The notes beneath the pieces are model-generated. The model was not told where the DNA came from. It worked only from the letters and a program-made list of their open reading frames with translations, and did not search any database. The position numbers and the translations under genes were made by a program. Source: Chloroflexota bacterium (GTDB lineage: Bacteria; Chloroflexota; Anaerolineae; J102). Taken from it: 34,133 nucleotides of DNA. Shown piece after piece: positions 26,231-34,133 of this stretch (positions within the stretch are counted from its first letter, which is position 1; each line of letters opens with the position of its first letter). The stretch is from NCBI GenBank assembly GCA_024224665.1, contig JAAENG010000596.1:1-34133 (forward strand), read 5' to 3'.

Positions 26231-28315
26231 ATGAATACACGAAAAGTTTTAACACTCCTGATTGTGGTCTTGTTGGCCGCTGTTATGGTCAGTTGTGGTG
26301 GTGGAGAACCTGAACCGACCGCTACACCTGTTCCTCCTACTGCCACCGAGGTCCCACCGACGCCGACGCCGATCCCACCGACGCCGACGCCGGAGCCACC
26401 GACGCCGACGCCTGTTCCTCCCACGCCGACGCCTGTTCCTCCCACGCCGACACCTGTTCCCCCCACACCTGAGCCCGTAGCTGAGGCCGTCGACGCCTTC
26501 GAGGTTGTACGCCAGGCCGCTGAGGACTATGTCACCTCAGATGCCAAACCGGTTATGTCTGCTGAAGCCCTGTTCGAGAACCTGAACGATGGTGATCCCG
26601 ACAACGATCCCTTCATCATCTCGGTGCGTTCTCCTGAGCACTACGCCCTGGGCCACATTCCCGGCGCCATTAACATCCCCTGGAAAACCATTGCCAAGCC
26701 CGAGAACCTGGCGAAGATCCCCACGGATCGTCCCGTTGTCACCTATTGCTATACCGGCCACACCGGCCAGGTGGCGGCTACATCGCTGGCACTACTTGGC
26801 TACGATGTCATTAACCTCAAATTCGGCATGATGGGCTGGACTCAGGATGACGAAGTGCTGGCCACTGCTCGTTACAACCCTGAGACATCACCAGACTATC
26901 CTGTAGAAACGGAAGCCAACGAAGCGACCGAGACCTACGACCTCCCAGAATTGGCGATAGATACTGAACTACCGGACGACATCGTGCGCGCCGCCATCGA
27001 CGCCTATCTTTCCTCTGATGCCAAGCCCGTGACCACAGCAGAAGCGGTGTTCGAGAACCTGAACGATGGTGATTCTGACAACGATCCAGTCATCGTTTCT
27101 GTCCGTGGTCCCGACGATTACGGCAAGGGCCACCTCCCTGGCGCTATCAATATCCCTTGGAAGACCATCGCCGATCCCGAGAACCTGGCTAAGCTACCCA
27201 GCGACCAACCCATTGTCGTGTACTGCTACACCGGCCACACCGGTCAGCTCGCCAACACGGTCCTTTCTGTCCTCGGTTACGACGCCATCAATATGAAGTA
27301 CGGGATGATGGGCTGGACCCAGGATGATGACGTGCTGGCTACCACACGCTATAACCCCGCTACGTCGCCCGATTATCCGGTTGTTACCGACGATGCAGCG
27401 ATGAGTGCCGAGGCAGAAGTAACCAATGTCTTCGAAGATGTGCGCCAGGCGGCCGAGGATTATCTTGGCTCTGATAAAGCTCCCGTAACCAGCGCCAGTG
27501 CTCTGTTCGAGAACCTGAACGATGGTGATCCTGACAACGATCCCTTTATCCTCTCTGTGCGTGCCCCTGACGCCTACGAAATCGGACACATTCCCGGTGC
27601 GGTCAATATCCCCTGGAAGCAAATCGCTAAACCCGAAAGCTTGGCCCAACTGCCCAGCGACCAACCCATTGCTGTGTACTGCTACACTGGCCATACCGGC
27701 CAGTTGGCGACCACGGCCTTGAATCTCATGGGGTACGACGCCGTCAATCTGAAATACGGCATGATGGGCTGGACCGATGATCCCGAGGTGCTGGCAACCA
27801 AAGCCTACGATCCCGCCACGGGCGCCGACTATCCAGTCGAGACGGAAGTCAACGAAGCGACTGAGACCTACGACTATCCTGAAGTAGTCGCAGAAGATGT
27901 TCGCGCCGCCATCGATGGTTGGATCAATGGCGAAGATACAGTTGCCGTAACACCTTCCTCTGCCATTTTCGAGAACCTGAACGATGGTGATCCCGACAAT
28001 GATCCTGTCATCCTCTCGGTGCGTGCACCCGACCACTATGCAGTCGGCCACGTGCCCGGCGCTATCAATATCCCCTGGAAAACGATCGCCGATCCCGCCA
28101 ATCTGACAAAATTACCTACTGATGAACCCATCGCAGTGTACTGCTACACCGGCCACACAGGCCAGGTCGCAACTACCATTCTCGGTTCACTCGGCTACGA
28201 TGTCACCAACATGAAATTCGGGATGATGGGATGGACGCTCGACGACGAAGTACTCGGTACCGAACGTTTTGATCCCGCCAATGTCCCCGGCTACCCCACC
28301 GAAAGTGGCTCATAA
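26231..28315 (+). CDS. Lipoprotein with four tandem rhodanese domains
   Basis: Predicted surface lipoprotein, 694 aa from the ATG at 26231 (GAGGAG upstream; the track's 26156 start adds a non-signal extension). A signal peptide ends in a lipobox-like VMVSC. A PT-rich stalk (PPTPTP repeats) runs to about residue 85. Four rhodanese domains follow, all with the same active loop CYTGHTG: Cys173, Cys332, Cys484 and Cys638. All share [19 protein letters not shown]-like and MMGWTxDDEVL stretches. Rhodaneses carry sulfane sulfur as a cysteine persulfide. Every loop keeps its Cys, so all four may be active. It is the first gene of the cytochrome cluster. A role in handling extracytoplasmic sulfane sulfur is inferred from context. 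Confidence 0.92.
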   Translation: MNTRKVLTLLIVVLLAAVMVSCGGGEPEPTATPVPPTATEVPPTPTPIPPTPTPEPPTPTPVPPTPTPVPPTPTPVPPTPEPVAEAVDAFEVVRQAAEDYVTSDAKPVMSAEALFENLNDGDPDNDPFIISVRSPEHYALGHIPGAINIPWKTIAKPENLAKIPTDRPVVTYCYTGHTGQVAATSLALLGYDVINLKFGMMGWTQDDEVLATARYNPETSPDYPVETEANEATETYDLPELAIDTELPDDIVRAAIDAYLSSDAKPVTTAEAVFENLNDGDSDNDPVIVSVRGPDDYGKGHLPGAINIPWKTIADPENLAKLPSDQPIVVYCYTGHTGQLANTVLSVLGYDAINMKYGMMGWTQDDDVLATTRYNPATSPDYPVVTDDAAMSAEAEVTNVFEDVRQAAEDYLGSDKAPVTSASALFENLNDGDPDNDPFILSVRAPDAYEIGHIPGAVNIPWKQIAKPESLAQLPSDQPIAVYCYTGHTGQLATTALNLMGYDAVNLKYGMMGWTDDPEVLATKAYDPATGADYPVETEVNEATETYDYPEVVAEDVRAAIDGWINGEDTVAVTPSSAIFENLNDGDPDNDPVILSVRAPDHYAVGHVPGAINIPWKTIADPANLTKLPTDEPIAVYCYTGHTGQVATTILGSLGYDVTNMKFGMMGWTLDDEVLGTERFDPANVPGYPTESGS
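26501..28312 (+). repeat. A-B-A-B internal duplication of rhodanese domains
   Basis: Units begin near 26501 (A), 26978 (B), 27434 (A') and 27893 (B'). A and A' begin VRQAAEDY; B and B' begin VRAAID. The A-to-B linkers share [13 protein letters not shown]; the B-to-A' linker is different. The 24-nt string beginning TTCGAGAACCTGAACGATGG is identical in all four. Confidence 0.85.
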
Positions 28316-28340
28316 ACCCAACCGCTAGCTTGTATCTCTG

Positions 28341-28372
28341 CCTGCCTCGCCGGTTTCGACCGGCGGGGCAGG
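28341..28372 (+). terminator. Stable hairpin between rhodanese and cytochrome genes
   Basis: CCTGCCTCGCCGG (28341-28353) pairs with CCGGCGGGGCAGG (28360-28372) over 13 positions with one G-U pair and a 6-nt loop. No T-tract follows, so it may be a processing or attenuation site, or a partial terminator, rather than a full stop for the operon. Confidence 0.5.
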
Positions 28373-28402
28373 TGAACTCGTTTGACGAAAAGGAGCCGGC
28401 CT

Positions 28403-29932
28403 ATGGGTAGTTCTCCAAAATCCTGGTTTAGAAATCCCTGGTGGTGGTTGGTGGCGGTGCTCGTTCTGGCGCCGGCCTTAGTGCTCATCAGCCGCCCGGC
28501 AGCGTCGTCGCCAGAACCGGCGGTGGTGTCCATCACAGATGTTGTCGCTTCGGCAGTTGCTGCAGACGCCGAGCAAACGCAATCAGAGCGTTCTCAATCA
28601 GCATCCACCACGAATCAAAACCAAACAGATCAAGATGAAACCGTCAGCCAATCTGCGGACGTACCATCCTCTGACAATTGCGTCGCCTGCCATACCGACG
28701 AAGAGAAGCTCAAAGCTATCGCCGAAGAACCCGAAGAAGTCCATTCGGAAGAAGCCTCGGGTGAGGGGTGAGCGGGTGAGCTACCTCCGTTGGAGGTATG
28801 GGAGAAAGTCTTAATCGATAGCAAAAAATATTTGGAAGAAGATGTGCACGCCCAGGTCGGTTGTATCGAATGTCATGGCGGCACAAGCGACACTGATGAC
28901 AAAGAATTGGCACACGAAGGTGTTGTCGCCAAAGTCAGCGCCGATCCTATGAAAGCCTGCGGCAGTTGCCACATAGATTACGCCGTCAAGTCACAGAGCA
29001 ATATCCATCGCCTGCAGACCGGTTACCAGGATGTGTTAAGCAACCGTGGTGGTGATTTCACCGATCCCACCTTTGTCACTGCCTACAACAATCACTGCAC
29101 CTCCTGCCATGCCGATTGCGGCGACTGTCACATCAGCCGGCCCTCCGGCCTGGGTGGGGGCTTGATTTCCGGCCATAAAGTCAAGAAGATCGCATCGGTG
29201 TGGCTGACTTGCGGCGGCTGCCATAGCGCCCGAATCGCCGACGATTACCGCGGCAATCATGAGGGTATTCCTGGTGATGTACATTGGGCGAAACAGGGCA
29301 TGGTCTGCACCAAGTGTCATAACTCAGAAGATTACCACGCGCCCAGCCACGGCACCCGCTACGACGGCGCCCAAAGCCCCTCCTGCGAAGATTGCCACGA
29401 GGATATCCGTAGCGCAGCCGGCGCCATCGAACAGCACGATGACGAGCATCTTGACAAGCTCGCCTGTCAGACCTGCCATGCGGCCGGAGCATACAAGAGT
29501 TGTTTTGGTTGCCATACCGGCATCGACTCCAAGGACATCAAATTCTACAGCACCGAACCCTCGCAGATGACCTTTAAGATCGGACTCAACCCCAATCAGA
29601 GCGAGGAGAGACCTTGGGACTATGTGCTGCTTCGCCACTCACCAGGCAATCCCGAACTCTTCGATTTCTATGGTGAAAATCTGCTGCCTGACTTCGATGC
29701 TCTGCCGACCTGGAAGTACACCACCCCGCACAACACCCAGCGCAATACACCACAGAATGAGACCTGTAACGCCTGCCACGGCCAAGATGAATTATTCCTC
29801 CTCGAAGAGGATGTCGATCCTGCCCTGCGTGCAGCCAACGAGAGGGTGATCGTGCCCGAAGATCGGGTTCCCGGCTACCTGTCCGATCAACCTGCGCCTG
29901 GCGTGAGCGAGGAAGAGGAGGGTGGAACATAA
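28403..29932 (+). CDS. Undecaheme (11 CXXCH) c-type cytochrome with in-frame TGA (candidate selenoprotein)
   Basis: The ORF track splits this gene into 28382-28771 and 28790-29932. Both are in the same frame, separated only by a TGA at 28769-28771. The first part starts at the ATG at 28403 (AAGGAG 7 nt upstream), with an N-terminal membrane anchor/signal (WWWLVAVLVLAPALVL), a Ser/Gln-rich stretch and one heme site (CVACH, Cys93). The second part has ten heme sites and no start codon, ribosome binding site or export signal of its own. Read through, the product is 509 aa with residue 123 as the UGA position (SGEG-UGA-AGELPP). Its job is presumably extracytoplasmic electron transfer. Selenocysteine is favoured by a downstream hairpin. 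Nonsense mutation or a TGG-to-TGA sequence error are alternatives. Confidence 0.75.
28782..28798 (+). promoter_or_regulatory. SECIS-like hairpin after in-frame TGA
   Basis: TACCTCC (28782-28788), loop GTT, GGAGGTA (28792-28798): a perfect 7-bp, 17-nt stem-loop beginning 10 nt after the TGA. The apical loop starts with G and lies 17 nt from the TGA. The E. coli fdhF upper stem-loop is also about 17 nt long and about 11 nt after its UGA. No bulged U is visible. Confidence 0.5.
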
Positions 29933-31176
29933 TGAGTCGTGAGTGTAATTTAAATGTTCAAGGGGTAATGAAGATTAAAGATTGGCCACTATCAATCTTC
30001 AGTCTTCAATCTTTAGTTTTCATCCTCCCCCTGATATGCTTGATCCTCTTCGCCACCCCAACCTTCGCCCAAGAAGACCCTACCATCACCAACGATCAGT
30101 GCATGCTCTGCCACAGTGATCCCGACCTGACCATGGTGCTACCCTCGAACGAGGTGCTGCCCCTGACAGCGGAGAGTGACACCCTGGCCCATTCGGTGCA
30201 TGTGGCAGGGGCCGAGGAGCCACTCAACTGCGTGGATTGCCACAATGATAAAACCGGTTATCCCCATGCTCCTTTCCCCAGCAATGATTACCGCAGCTGG
30301 CAGGTGCAGATGAGCCTGGTTTGCGGGAACTGCCACGAAGACCAGGCTGTCGAGCAGCAAGACAGCATGCACAGCCGCTATCTCGCGGCCGGACGCATCG
30401 AGGCCGCCACCTGCGCCGACTGCCATGGTTCACATGAAACCGATTGGGCCGATCCCGAAAAGGGTCCGGTCGGCCGTATGGCCCAGGTCGATGCTTGTGG
30501 TTCCTGCCACAGCACCATCGCCGATGAATACAAGGAATCGATCCACGGTCAGACGCTGGCAGACGGCAGCGATGATGTGCCCACGTGCAGCAGCTGCCAT
30601 CCCGCCCATCACATCGAAGACCCGCAATCGGCGGAATTTCGCCTGAAGTCACCTGAGCTTTGTGGTGATTGCCACGCCGACGATGCCATGATGTCGCATT
30701 ACGAGATCTCCACAGATGTCTTCGACACCTATGTTTCTGACTTTCACGGCACGACGGTGCAGATCTTCGAAAGCATCCAGCCGGGTGAATTCACCAACAA
30801 GGCGGTATGCAGCGACTGTCATGGCGCTCACCACATCCTGCCGGCCACCGACGAGAATTCCAGCGTGATGAAGGCCAACCTTACAGAGACCTGCCAGCGC
30901 TGCCATCCCGACGCCGGCGAGAACTTTGCCGATAGCTGGATGGGCCACTACCGCGCCAGTTGGGAGCATTTCCCCTTGGTGACCGCGGTCGAGTGGTTCT
31001 ACAGGCTGGTTATTCCCATCACCATTGGCTTCTTTGTTTCGTACATAGGTCTGGATGTAGCCCGTACCTGGCTGGATCGCAGCCGCCAGCGCAAAGAATA
31101 CCGCAGAGCACGCCGCAAAGAAGAATCGCCTGAACAAGAAGCGTCAGAACTGGAAGGAGGTGAGCGCAATGAGTAA
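29932..31176 (+). CDS. Membrane-anchored nonaheme (9 CXXCH) c-type cytochrome
   Basis: Predicted exported electron carrier, 414 aa. A signal peptide (LQSLVFILPLICLILFATPTFAQ) precedes nine CXXCH sites: CMLCH, CVDCH, CGNCH, CADCH, CGSCH, CSSCH, CGDCH, CSDCH, CQRCH. A C-terminal membrane helix (VIPITIGFFVSYIGLDVA) and a basic cytoplasmic tail follow. The ATG overlaps the previous stop by one base and follows GAGGAGG; a second in-frame ATG at 29968 (MKIKDWPLS) is equally good for export. Heptad repeats encode part of the signal-peptide region. The C-terminal anchor next to a cytochrome b gene suggests it takes electrons from, or passes them to, that quinone-reactive subunit. Confidence 0.93.
   Translation: MSRECNLNVQGVMKIKDWPLSIFSLQSLVFILPLICLILFATPTFAQEDPTITNDQCMLCHSDPDLTMVLPSNEVLPLTAESDTLAHSVHVAGAEEPLNCVDCHNDKTGYPHAPFPSNDYRSWQVQMSLVCGNCHEDQAVEQQDSMHSRYLAAGRIEAATCADCHGSHETDWADPEKGPVGRMAQVDACGSCHSTIADEYKESIHGQTLADGSDDVPTCSSCHPAHHIEDPQSAEFRLKSPELCGDCHADDAMMSHYEISTDVFDTYVSDFHGTTVQIFESIQPGEFTNKAVCSDCHGAHHILPATDENSSVMKANLTETCQRCHPDAGENFADSWMGHYRASWEHFPLVTAVEWFYRLVIPITIGFFVSYIGLDVARTWLDRSRQRKEYRRARRKEESPEQEASELEGGERNE
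29971..30020. repeat. Inverted heptad array within the 9-heme cytochrome signal region
   Basis: AAGATTA AAGATTG (29971-29984) faces CAATCTT CAGTCTT CAATCTT TAGTTTT (29993-30020). TAAAGATTG (29976-29984) is perfectly complementary to CAATCTTTA (30007-30015). The units lie in coding sequence near the 5' end of the gene. Confidence 0.75.
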
Positions 31177-32278
31177 GCAAAAGGAGACTCGCACCTTCGT
31201 TCGTTTTGAACTCATACAACGGATCGAGCATTTATTACTGCTCCTTTCCTTTTCTCTGCTGGCCATCAGCGGATTACCCCAAAAATGGCCCGAAGCCTCG
31301 ATCTCGCTGTGGATCATCAATCTTTTTGGTGGCATCGAAAGCACACGTCTCATTCACCACACCTCGGCCATTGTTCTAGTCTTACTCTCGATCTTCCACA
31401 TGATCTACCTTGGCTACAAGCTCTTCGTAGAACACCGCCGCCCCAGCATGCTACCTGCCATGACGGACGTTACCGATTTCTTCCAGATGATCGCCTTCAA
31501 TCTGGGCTTCACCAAGGAACGCCCACAGATGGGCTACTTCAGCTTTGGTGAGAAAATCGAATACTGGGCCGTGGTTTGGGGTACCGTCATCATGGCTATC
31601 ACCGGCTATGTGCTGTGGAACCCTGTTGTGCTCACCAAGTACCTTCCTGGTGAGCTGGTCCCGGCCTCCAAGATGGCGCACGGTCTGGAAGCGATCTTGG
31701 CCGTGGTTTCCATCCTCACCTGGCATCTGTACAACGTCCATCTCAAATACTTTAACAAAAGTATATTCACAGGCAAGATCAGTTACCACGAGATGGAAGA
31801 GGAACATGGCGCTGTTTTGCAGGAGATCCTGAATGAAGAAGACCAGGCGCCCAGGTCAACGCCGGAGGGCCAATGGCGGCGGGCGAGGATATATCTCCCC
31901 ATCGCCGGTGTTGTGGCCGCGATCTTCCTGCTCTTCACTTACCGTTTCTTCACTATCGAAGAGACCGCCATCACCACGATTCCACCCCAACAATACGCCG
32001 AGGTCTACGTGCCGATCGCAGCGCAGGCGCTGCCAACAGCGACACCCGCTGCAGAGACGACGGCTATTGCCGAGTCTGAAATCCCACAGCAGCGCCCTCT
32101 TGCCAGTGTTGAACCCCCGGCCATCGTATCACATCCGCTGGACGAAATCAGGCAGGACTGTCTTGCCTGCCACCACGTTTACAGCATGGTGGCGCCCGCC
32201 CCCATCGAGCACGCTGAACGCACTAACGACGACTGCCAGACGTGCCATGCTGTGGCGGAGGAGGTGGCAAAGCAATGA
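31169..32278 (+). CDS. Cytochrome b (FdnI/NarI-like four-helix) fused to two-heme c-type tail
   Basis: Predicted quinone-reactive membrane subunit, 369 aa. GGAGGTGA 5 nt before the ATG at 31169 decides the start; the track's GTG at 31160 is part of that site. ATG overlaps the previous stop by 8 nt. Four N-terminal helices carry likely heme b ligands: IEHLLLL, RLIHHTSAIVLVLLSIFH, and AHGLEAILAVVSILTWHLYNVH. This resembles gamma subunits of formate dehydrogenase or Ni-Fe hydrogenase. A fifth helix (about 245-270) leads to an Ala/Pro/Thr linker and two CXXCH sites (CLACH, CQTCH). The fusion puts c hemes next to the b hemes and should link the quinone pool to the multiheme partners. Confidence 0.9.
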   Translation: MSKQKETRTFVRFELIQRIEHLLLLLSFSLLAISGLPQKWPEASISLWIINLFGGIESTRLIHHTSAIVLVLLSIFHMIYLGYKLFVEHRRPSMLPAMTDVTDFFQMIAFNLGFTKERPQMGYFSFGEKIEYWAVVWGTVIMAITGYVLWNPVVLTKYLPGELVPASKMAHGLEAILAVVSILTWHLYNVHLKYFNKSIFTGKISYHEMEEEHGAVLQEILNEEDQAPRSTPEGQWRRARIYLPIAGVVAAIFLLFTYRFFTIEETAITTIPPQQYAEVYVPIAAQALPTATPAAETTAIAESEIPQQRPLASVEPPAIVSHPLDEIRQDCLACHHVYSMVAPAPIEHAERTNDDCQTCHAVAEEVAKQ

Positions 32279-33900
32279 AGCATAGTGTCATGAAAGACAA
32301 ACCTCTGTTCGCTATAGGTGGCAAGTGGCAAGCAGCAAGTGGCAAGTTGGGCTCACGAGTACCTACTACCTGCCACCTGCTACCTGCCACTGTCATACTG
32401 GCCCTTCTCGTCGTACTGCTACTGCCCGGCGTCGCCAATGCGGACCCTCCAGCTCCTCACCAGTACATGCAGGAATATGAGGGGCCTCAATCGTGTGAAA
32501 CCTGTCATCTAGGAGCAGCCGAACAGATTACGCAGTCCATGCACTACACCTGGTCCGAGAAAATGGATCATTATAGCCCCATTCCCGCTACGATTTCCAG
32601 TATCAACTGGTTGGGTGTTCTCAATCCTGATATGGAGATCGCCGGAGGATGCGGGCGCTGCCACACCGGAGGTGGCGCCATGCCGGGCACGGCTGAAGCA
32701 GATACGGCAGAAGCACACGCTCAAGTTGATTGTCTAGTCTGTCATGCCGAAGTCTACGACATGAGCGCTCGTTTCCCGCAGCAGGATGAAGAGGGCAATT
32801 GGACTCTGGGTGGCGATCGTAGTTTGGCAGCAGCCCGCACGGCTGCAAGGCCCAGCGACGAAGCCTGCCTGCGCTGTCATCTTAATGCGGGCGGCGGAAA
32901 TCTGTTTGCGCGAGGCGTCGATTTAGCGCCGGTGGCGGATAAGCATGCCGAAGAATCGTATGGCGACATTCACGCCGAGCGGGGTATGGTCTGCGTCGAT
33001 TGCCACCGTGCGCCCGATCATTTGATCTATGGCTTCGCGCCGACGTTGTGGAGCCGCGACCATGAAGATGAACGCCTGCTCTGCTCCGACTGTCACGGCG
33101 AGGACCCGCATGACAACTCCCTGCTCAACCAGCACCTGCGGCTGGATTGCCGTACCTGCCATGTGCGTGAAACAGGCGGATTGGTAACCAGGGACTGGAC
33201 GGCTGAACCGGTCTACGATCCCATCAAAGAACTGTATGGCCCGGTCGATAACGTAGCCCCGCCCAACACCCTTCAATCGACCCATCTCTGGCACAATGGC
33301 GAACGCCTGATCCCCAGCGAAGGTTGGCCCGGCGAGTATGGCGATCTGAATTCCTTCATCCAACCCTTCAAGGTCTACCAAGGCACGGTGCCGGCCAACC
33401 CTAAGGACGGCAAACCCTGGCCCCTGAAGCTGGACGTTTTCTACAAAACCGGTGACCTGGAAACAGCAATGGAGGTCGGTGCTCAAGATGCCGGTCTCGC
33501 CTGGACGGGCGAATGGGAGCCCAAGACCATGGAGGTCCCGTTGCAGATCAGCCACGGTATTGTCGAAGCAGAACGCGCCTTGATGTGCCAGGATTGCCAC
33601 GTGCCTAATGGGCGCATGGACTTTGCCGCCCTCGGCTACGATGCCGAACGCATACAAATCCTCGAATCACTTTCCAGCGCCGACGCAGGCGAGGGCCAGA
33701 TGCTGCAGGTCAGCTTCGAACCCAGCGCTAATCCGGCAGCACCTCGATCCACCGATCCCATCGAGGTGGAGAATGGCGTTGAACTACCGCTCTTTGGCAG
33801 TTGGTCTCTGGTCGGCGCCTTACTGATCATCCTCCTCGTTGCCATCGTCGTAATCTGGGCGCTCATGCGCCAGCGTCAGAAACTGGCATCTGCAAGTTAG
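32275..33900 (+). CDS. Octaheme c-type cytochrome resembling tetrathionate reductase (OTR) family, C-terminally anchored
   Basis: Exported cytochrome of 541 aa with eight CXXCH sites: CETCH, CGRCH, CLVCH, CLRCH, CVDCH, CSDCH, CRTCH, CQDCH. The ATG at 32275 overlaps the previous stop (ATGA) and follows GGAGGAGG. The spacing and surrounding residues (SCETCHLGAAEQITQSMHYT; QVDCLVCHAEVYD; CLRCHLNAGGGNLFARG) resemble the octaheme tetrathionate reductase family. OTR enzymes reduce tetrathionate, nitrite or hydroxylamine in vitro. A signal helix (VILALLVVLLLPGVANA) and a C-terminal membrane helix (LVGALLIILLVAIVVIWALM) flank the domain. Substrate is not proven; the neighbouring rhodanese protein favours sulfur. 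Heptad repeats encode the segment before the signal helix. A terminator follows. Confidence 0.85.
   Translation: MKHSVMKDKPLFAIGGKWQAASGKLGSRVPTTCHLLPATVILALLVVLLLPGVANADPPAPHQYMQEYEGPQSCETCHLGAAEQITQSMHYTWSEKMDHYSPIPATISSINWLGVLNPDMEIAGGCGRCHTGGGAMPGTAEADTAEAHAQVDCLVCHAEVYDMSARFPQQDEEGNWTLGGDRSLAAARTAARPSDEACLRCHLNAGGGNLFARGVDLAPVADKHAEESYGDIHAERGMVCVDCHRAPDHLIYGFAPTLWSRDHEDERLLCSDCHGEDPHDNSLLNQHLRLDCRTCHVRETGGLVTRDWTAEPVYDPIKELYGPVDNVAPPNTLQSTHLWHNGERLIPSEGWPGEYGDLNSFIQPFKVYQGTVPANPKDGKPWPLKLDVFYKTGDLETAMEVGAQDAGLAWTGEWEPKTMEVPLQISHGIVEAERALMCQDCHVPNGRMDFAALGYDAERIQILESLSSADAGEGQMLQVSFEPSANPAAPRSTDPIEVENGVELPLFGSWSLVGALLIILLVAIVVIWALMRQRQKLASAS
32320..32389. repeat. Inverted heptad array within the octaheme cytochrome 5' coding region
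   Basis: Ten units are in one register: GGCAAGT, GGCAAGC, AGCAAGT, GGCAAGT, three degenerate or transition units, then CCTGCCA, CCTGCTA, CCTGCCA. The right half is close to the reverse complement of the left (TGGCAGG versus TGGCAAG), so the mRNA can fold with G-U pairs. It encodes GKWQAASGKLGSRVPTTCHL. Confidence 0.85.
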
Positions 33901-33936
33901 CGATTGTTCCCAGAATACACACCAACGTAAAAATAG

Positions 33937-33975
33937 AAACACCCTCGGCAATCCAGCGCCGAGGGTGTTTTACTA
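33937..33975 (+). terminator. Rho-independent terminator of the cytochrome operon
   Basis: AAACACCCTCGGC (33937-33949) pairs perfectly over 13 bp with GCCGAGGGTGTTT (33958-33970), 8-nt loop. It starts 37 bp after the octaheme cytochrome stop. Confidence 0.9.
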
Positions 33976-34133
33976 ATGAACTCTGCGTTCGCTCAAATTT
34001 GACACCAAATCTAGAATTCGTCTTTTTTGACCAGAATTCGGTCCTCGCCAGGCAATTTGTTGTCAACCTGCGTGATTTTTTATCACTGAATTCGCTCTGA
34101 TGAACATCGCTTCACCCAGCAATGAGAATCCAC

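Noticed and set aside
27194-28051. 285-aa minus-strand ORF opposite the rhodanese gene
   Set aside because: Its internal repeats simply mirror the rhodanese duplication on the other strand.
28769-28771. Genome-wide recoding of TGA to Trp
   Set aside because: Several genes in the window end at TGA where the family C-terminus is complete, and Trp is encoded by TGG throughout.
28790-29932. Separate cytochrome gene starting at TTG 28790
   Set aside because: The TTG has no upstream ribosome binding site (the GGAGG lies after it) and the product would lack an export signal needed for heme c attachment.
32923-33657. 244-aa minus-strand ORF opposite the octaheme cytochrome
   Set aside because: Shadow frame; the plus strand carries eight correctly spaced CXXCH motifs.

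Overview
The window looks like one contig piece from an uncultured Chloroflexota (Chloroflexi) bacterium, probably of the Anaerolineae/Caldilineae/Ardenticatenia kind. This is inference from several traits. Secreted proteins carry Thr-Pro-rich linkers, YVTN propellers and a PPC domain. RpoD has a long spacer before region 4. A lipoprotein has a PT-rich stalk. Intergenic regions hold degenerate heptanucleotide arrays. There are no rRNA or tRNA genes and no CRISPR array. The left edge cuts a gene.

Layout, left half. 1-2763 is the 3' part of a large secreted beta-propeller protein. 3047-6394 is dnaG-rpoD (primase and housekeeping sigma factor). 6398-7485, minus strand, is a GNAT acetyltransferase followed by a catalytically dead HAD phosphatase remnant. 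7486-8436 is a gene-poor stretch with a heptad array and a 21-copy 8-bp tandem array. 8437-11343 is a PlsC-like acyltransferase and a patatin phospholipase with two cyclic-nucleotide-binding domains. 11737-14416 is a B12-binding mutase small subunit, the MeaB G-protein chaperone and PRPP synthetase.

Middle. 14408-20929, minus strand, is an amino-acid/amide catabolic group: Lrp/AsnC regulator, tyrosine phenol-lyase, Cys/Met-type PLP enzyme, CaiB/BaiF CoA-transferase, amidase and a truncated SDR start. A 0.24-kb inverted-repeat element without an ORF splits this group. 21361-22197 is an orphan metal ABC permease. 22578-24950 is a K+-dependent-type membrane pyrophosphatase with a clear sigma70 promoter, a structured leader and a strong terminator. 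25025-25993, minus strand, is a LysR regulator.

Right part, the most notable. 26231-33900 lies divergent to the LysR gene. It encodes a lipoprotein with four tandem rhodanese domains (A-B-A-B), then four tightly packed membrane or exported cytochrome genes: an 11-heme c cytochrome, a 9-heme membrane-anchored c cytochrome, a cytochrome b fused to a two-heme c tail, and an octaheme cytochrome resembling the tetrathionate reductase (OTR) family. Together they carry 30 CXXCH sites and end in a strong terminator. The inferred job is electron exchange between the quinone pool and an extracytoplasmic acceptor or donor, plausibly a sulfur compound.

The 11-heme gene is interrupted by one in-frame TGA. 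A 17-nt perfect hairpin starts 10 nt after it, with a G-first apical loop, which has the geometry of a bacterial SECIS element. Selenocysteine insertion is therefore a serious possibility; a base error or a nonsense mutation are the alternatives.
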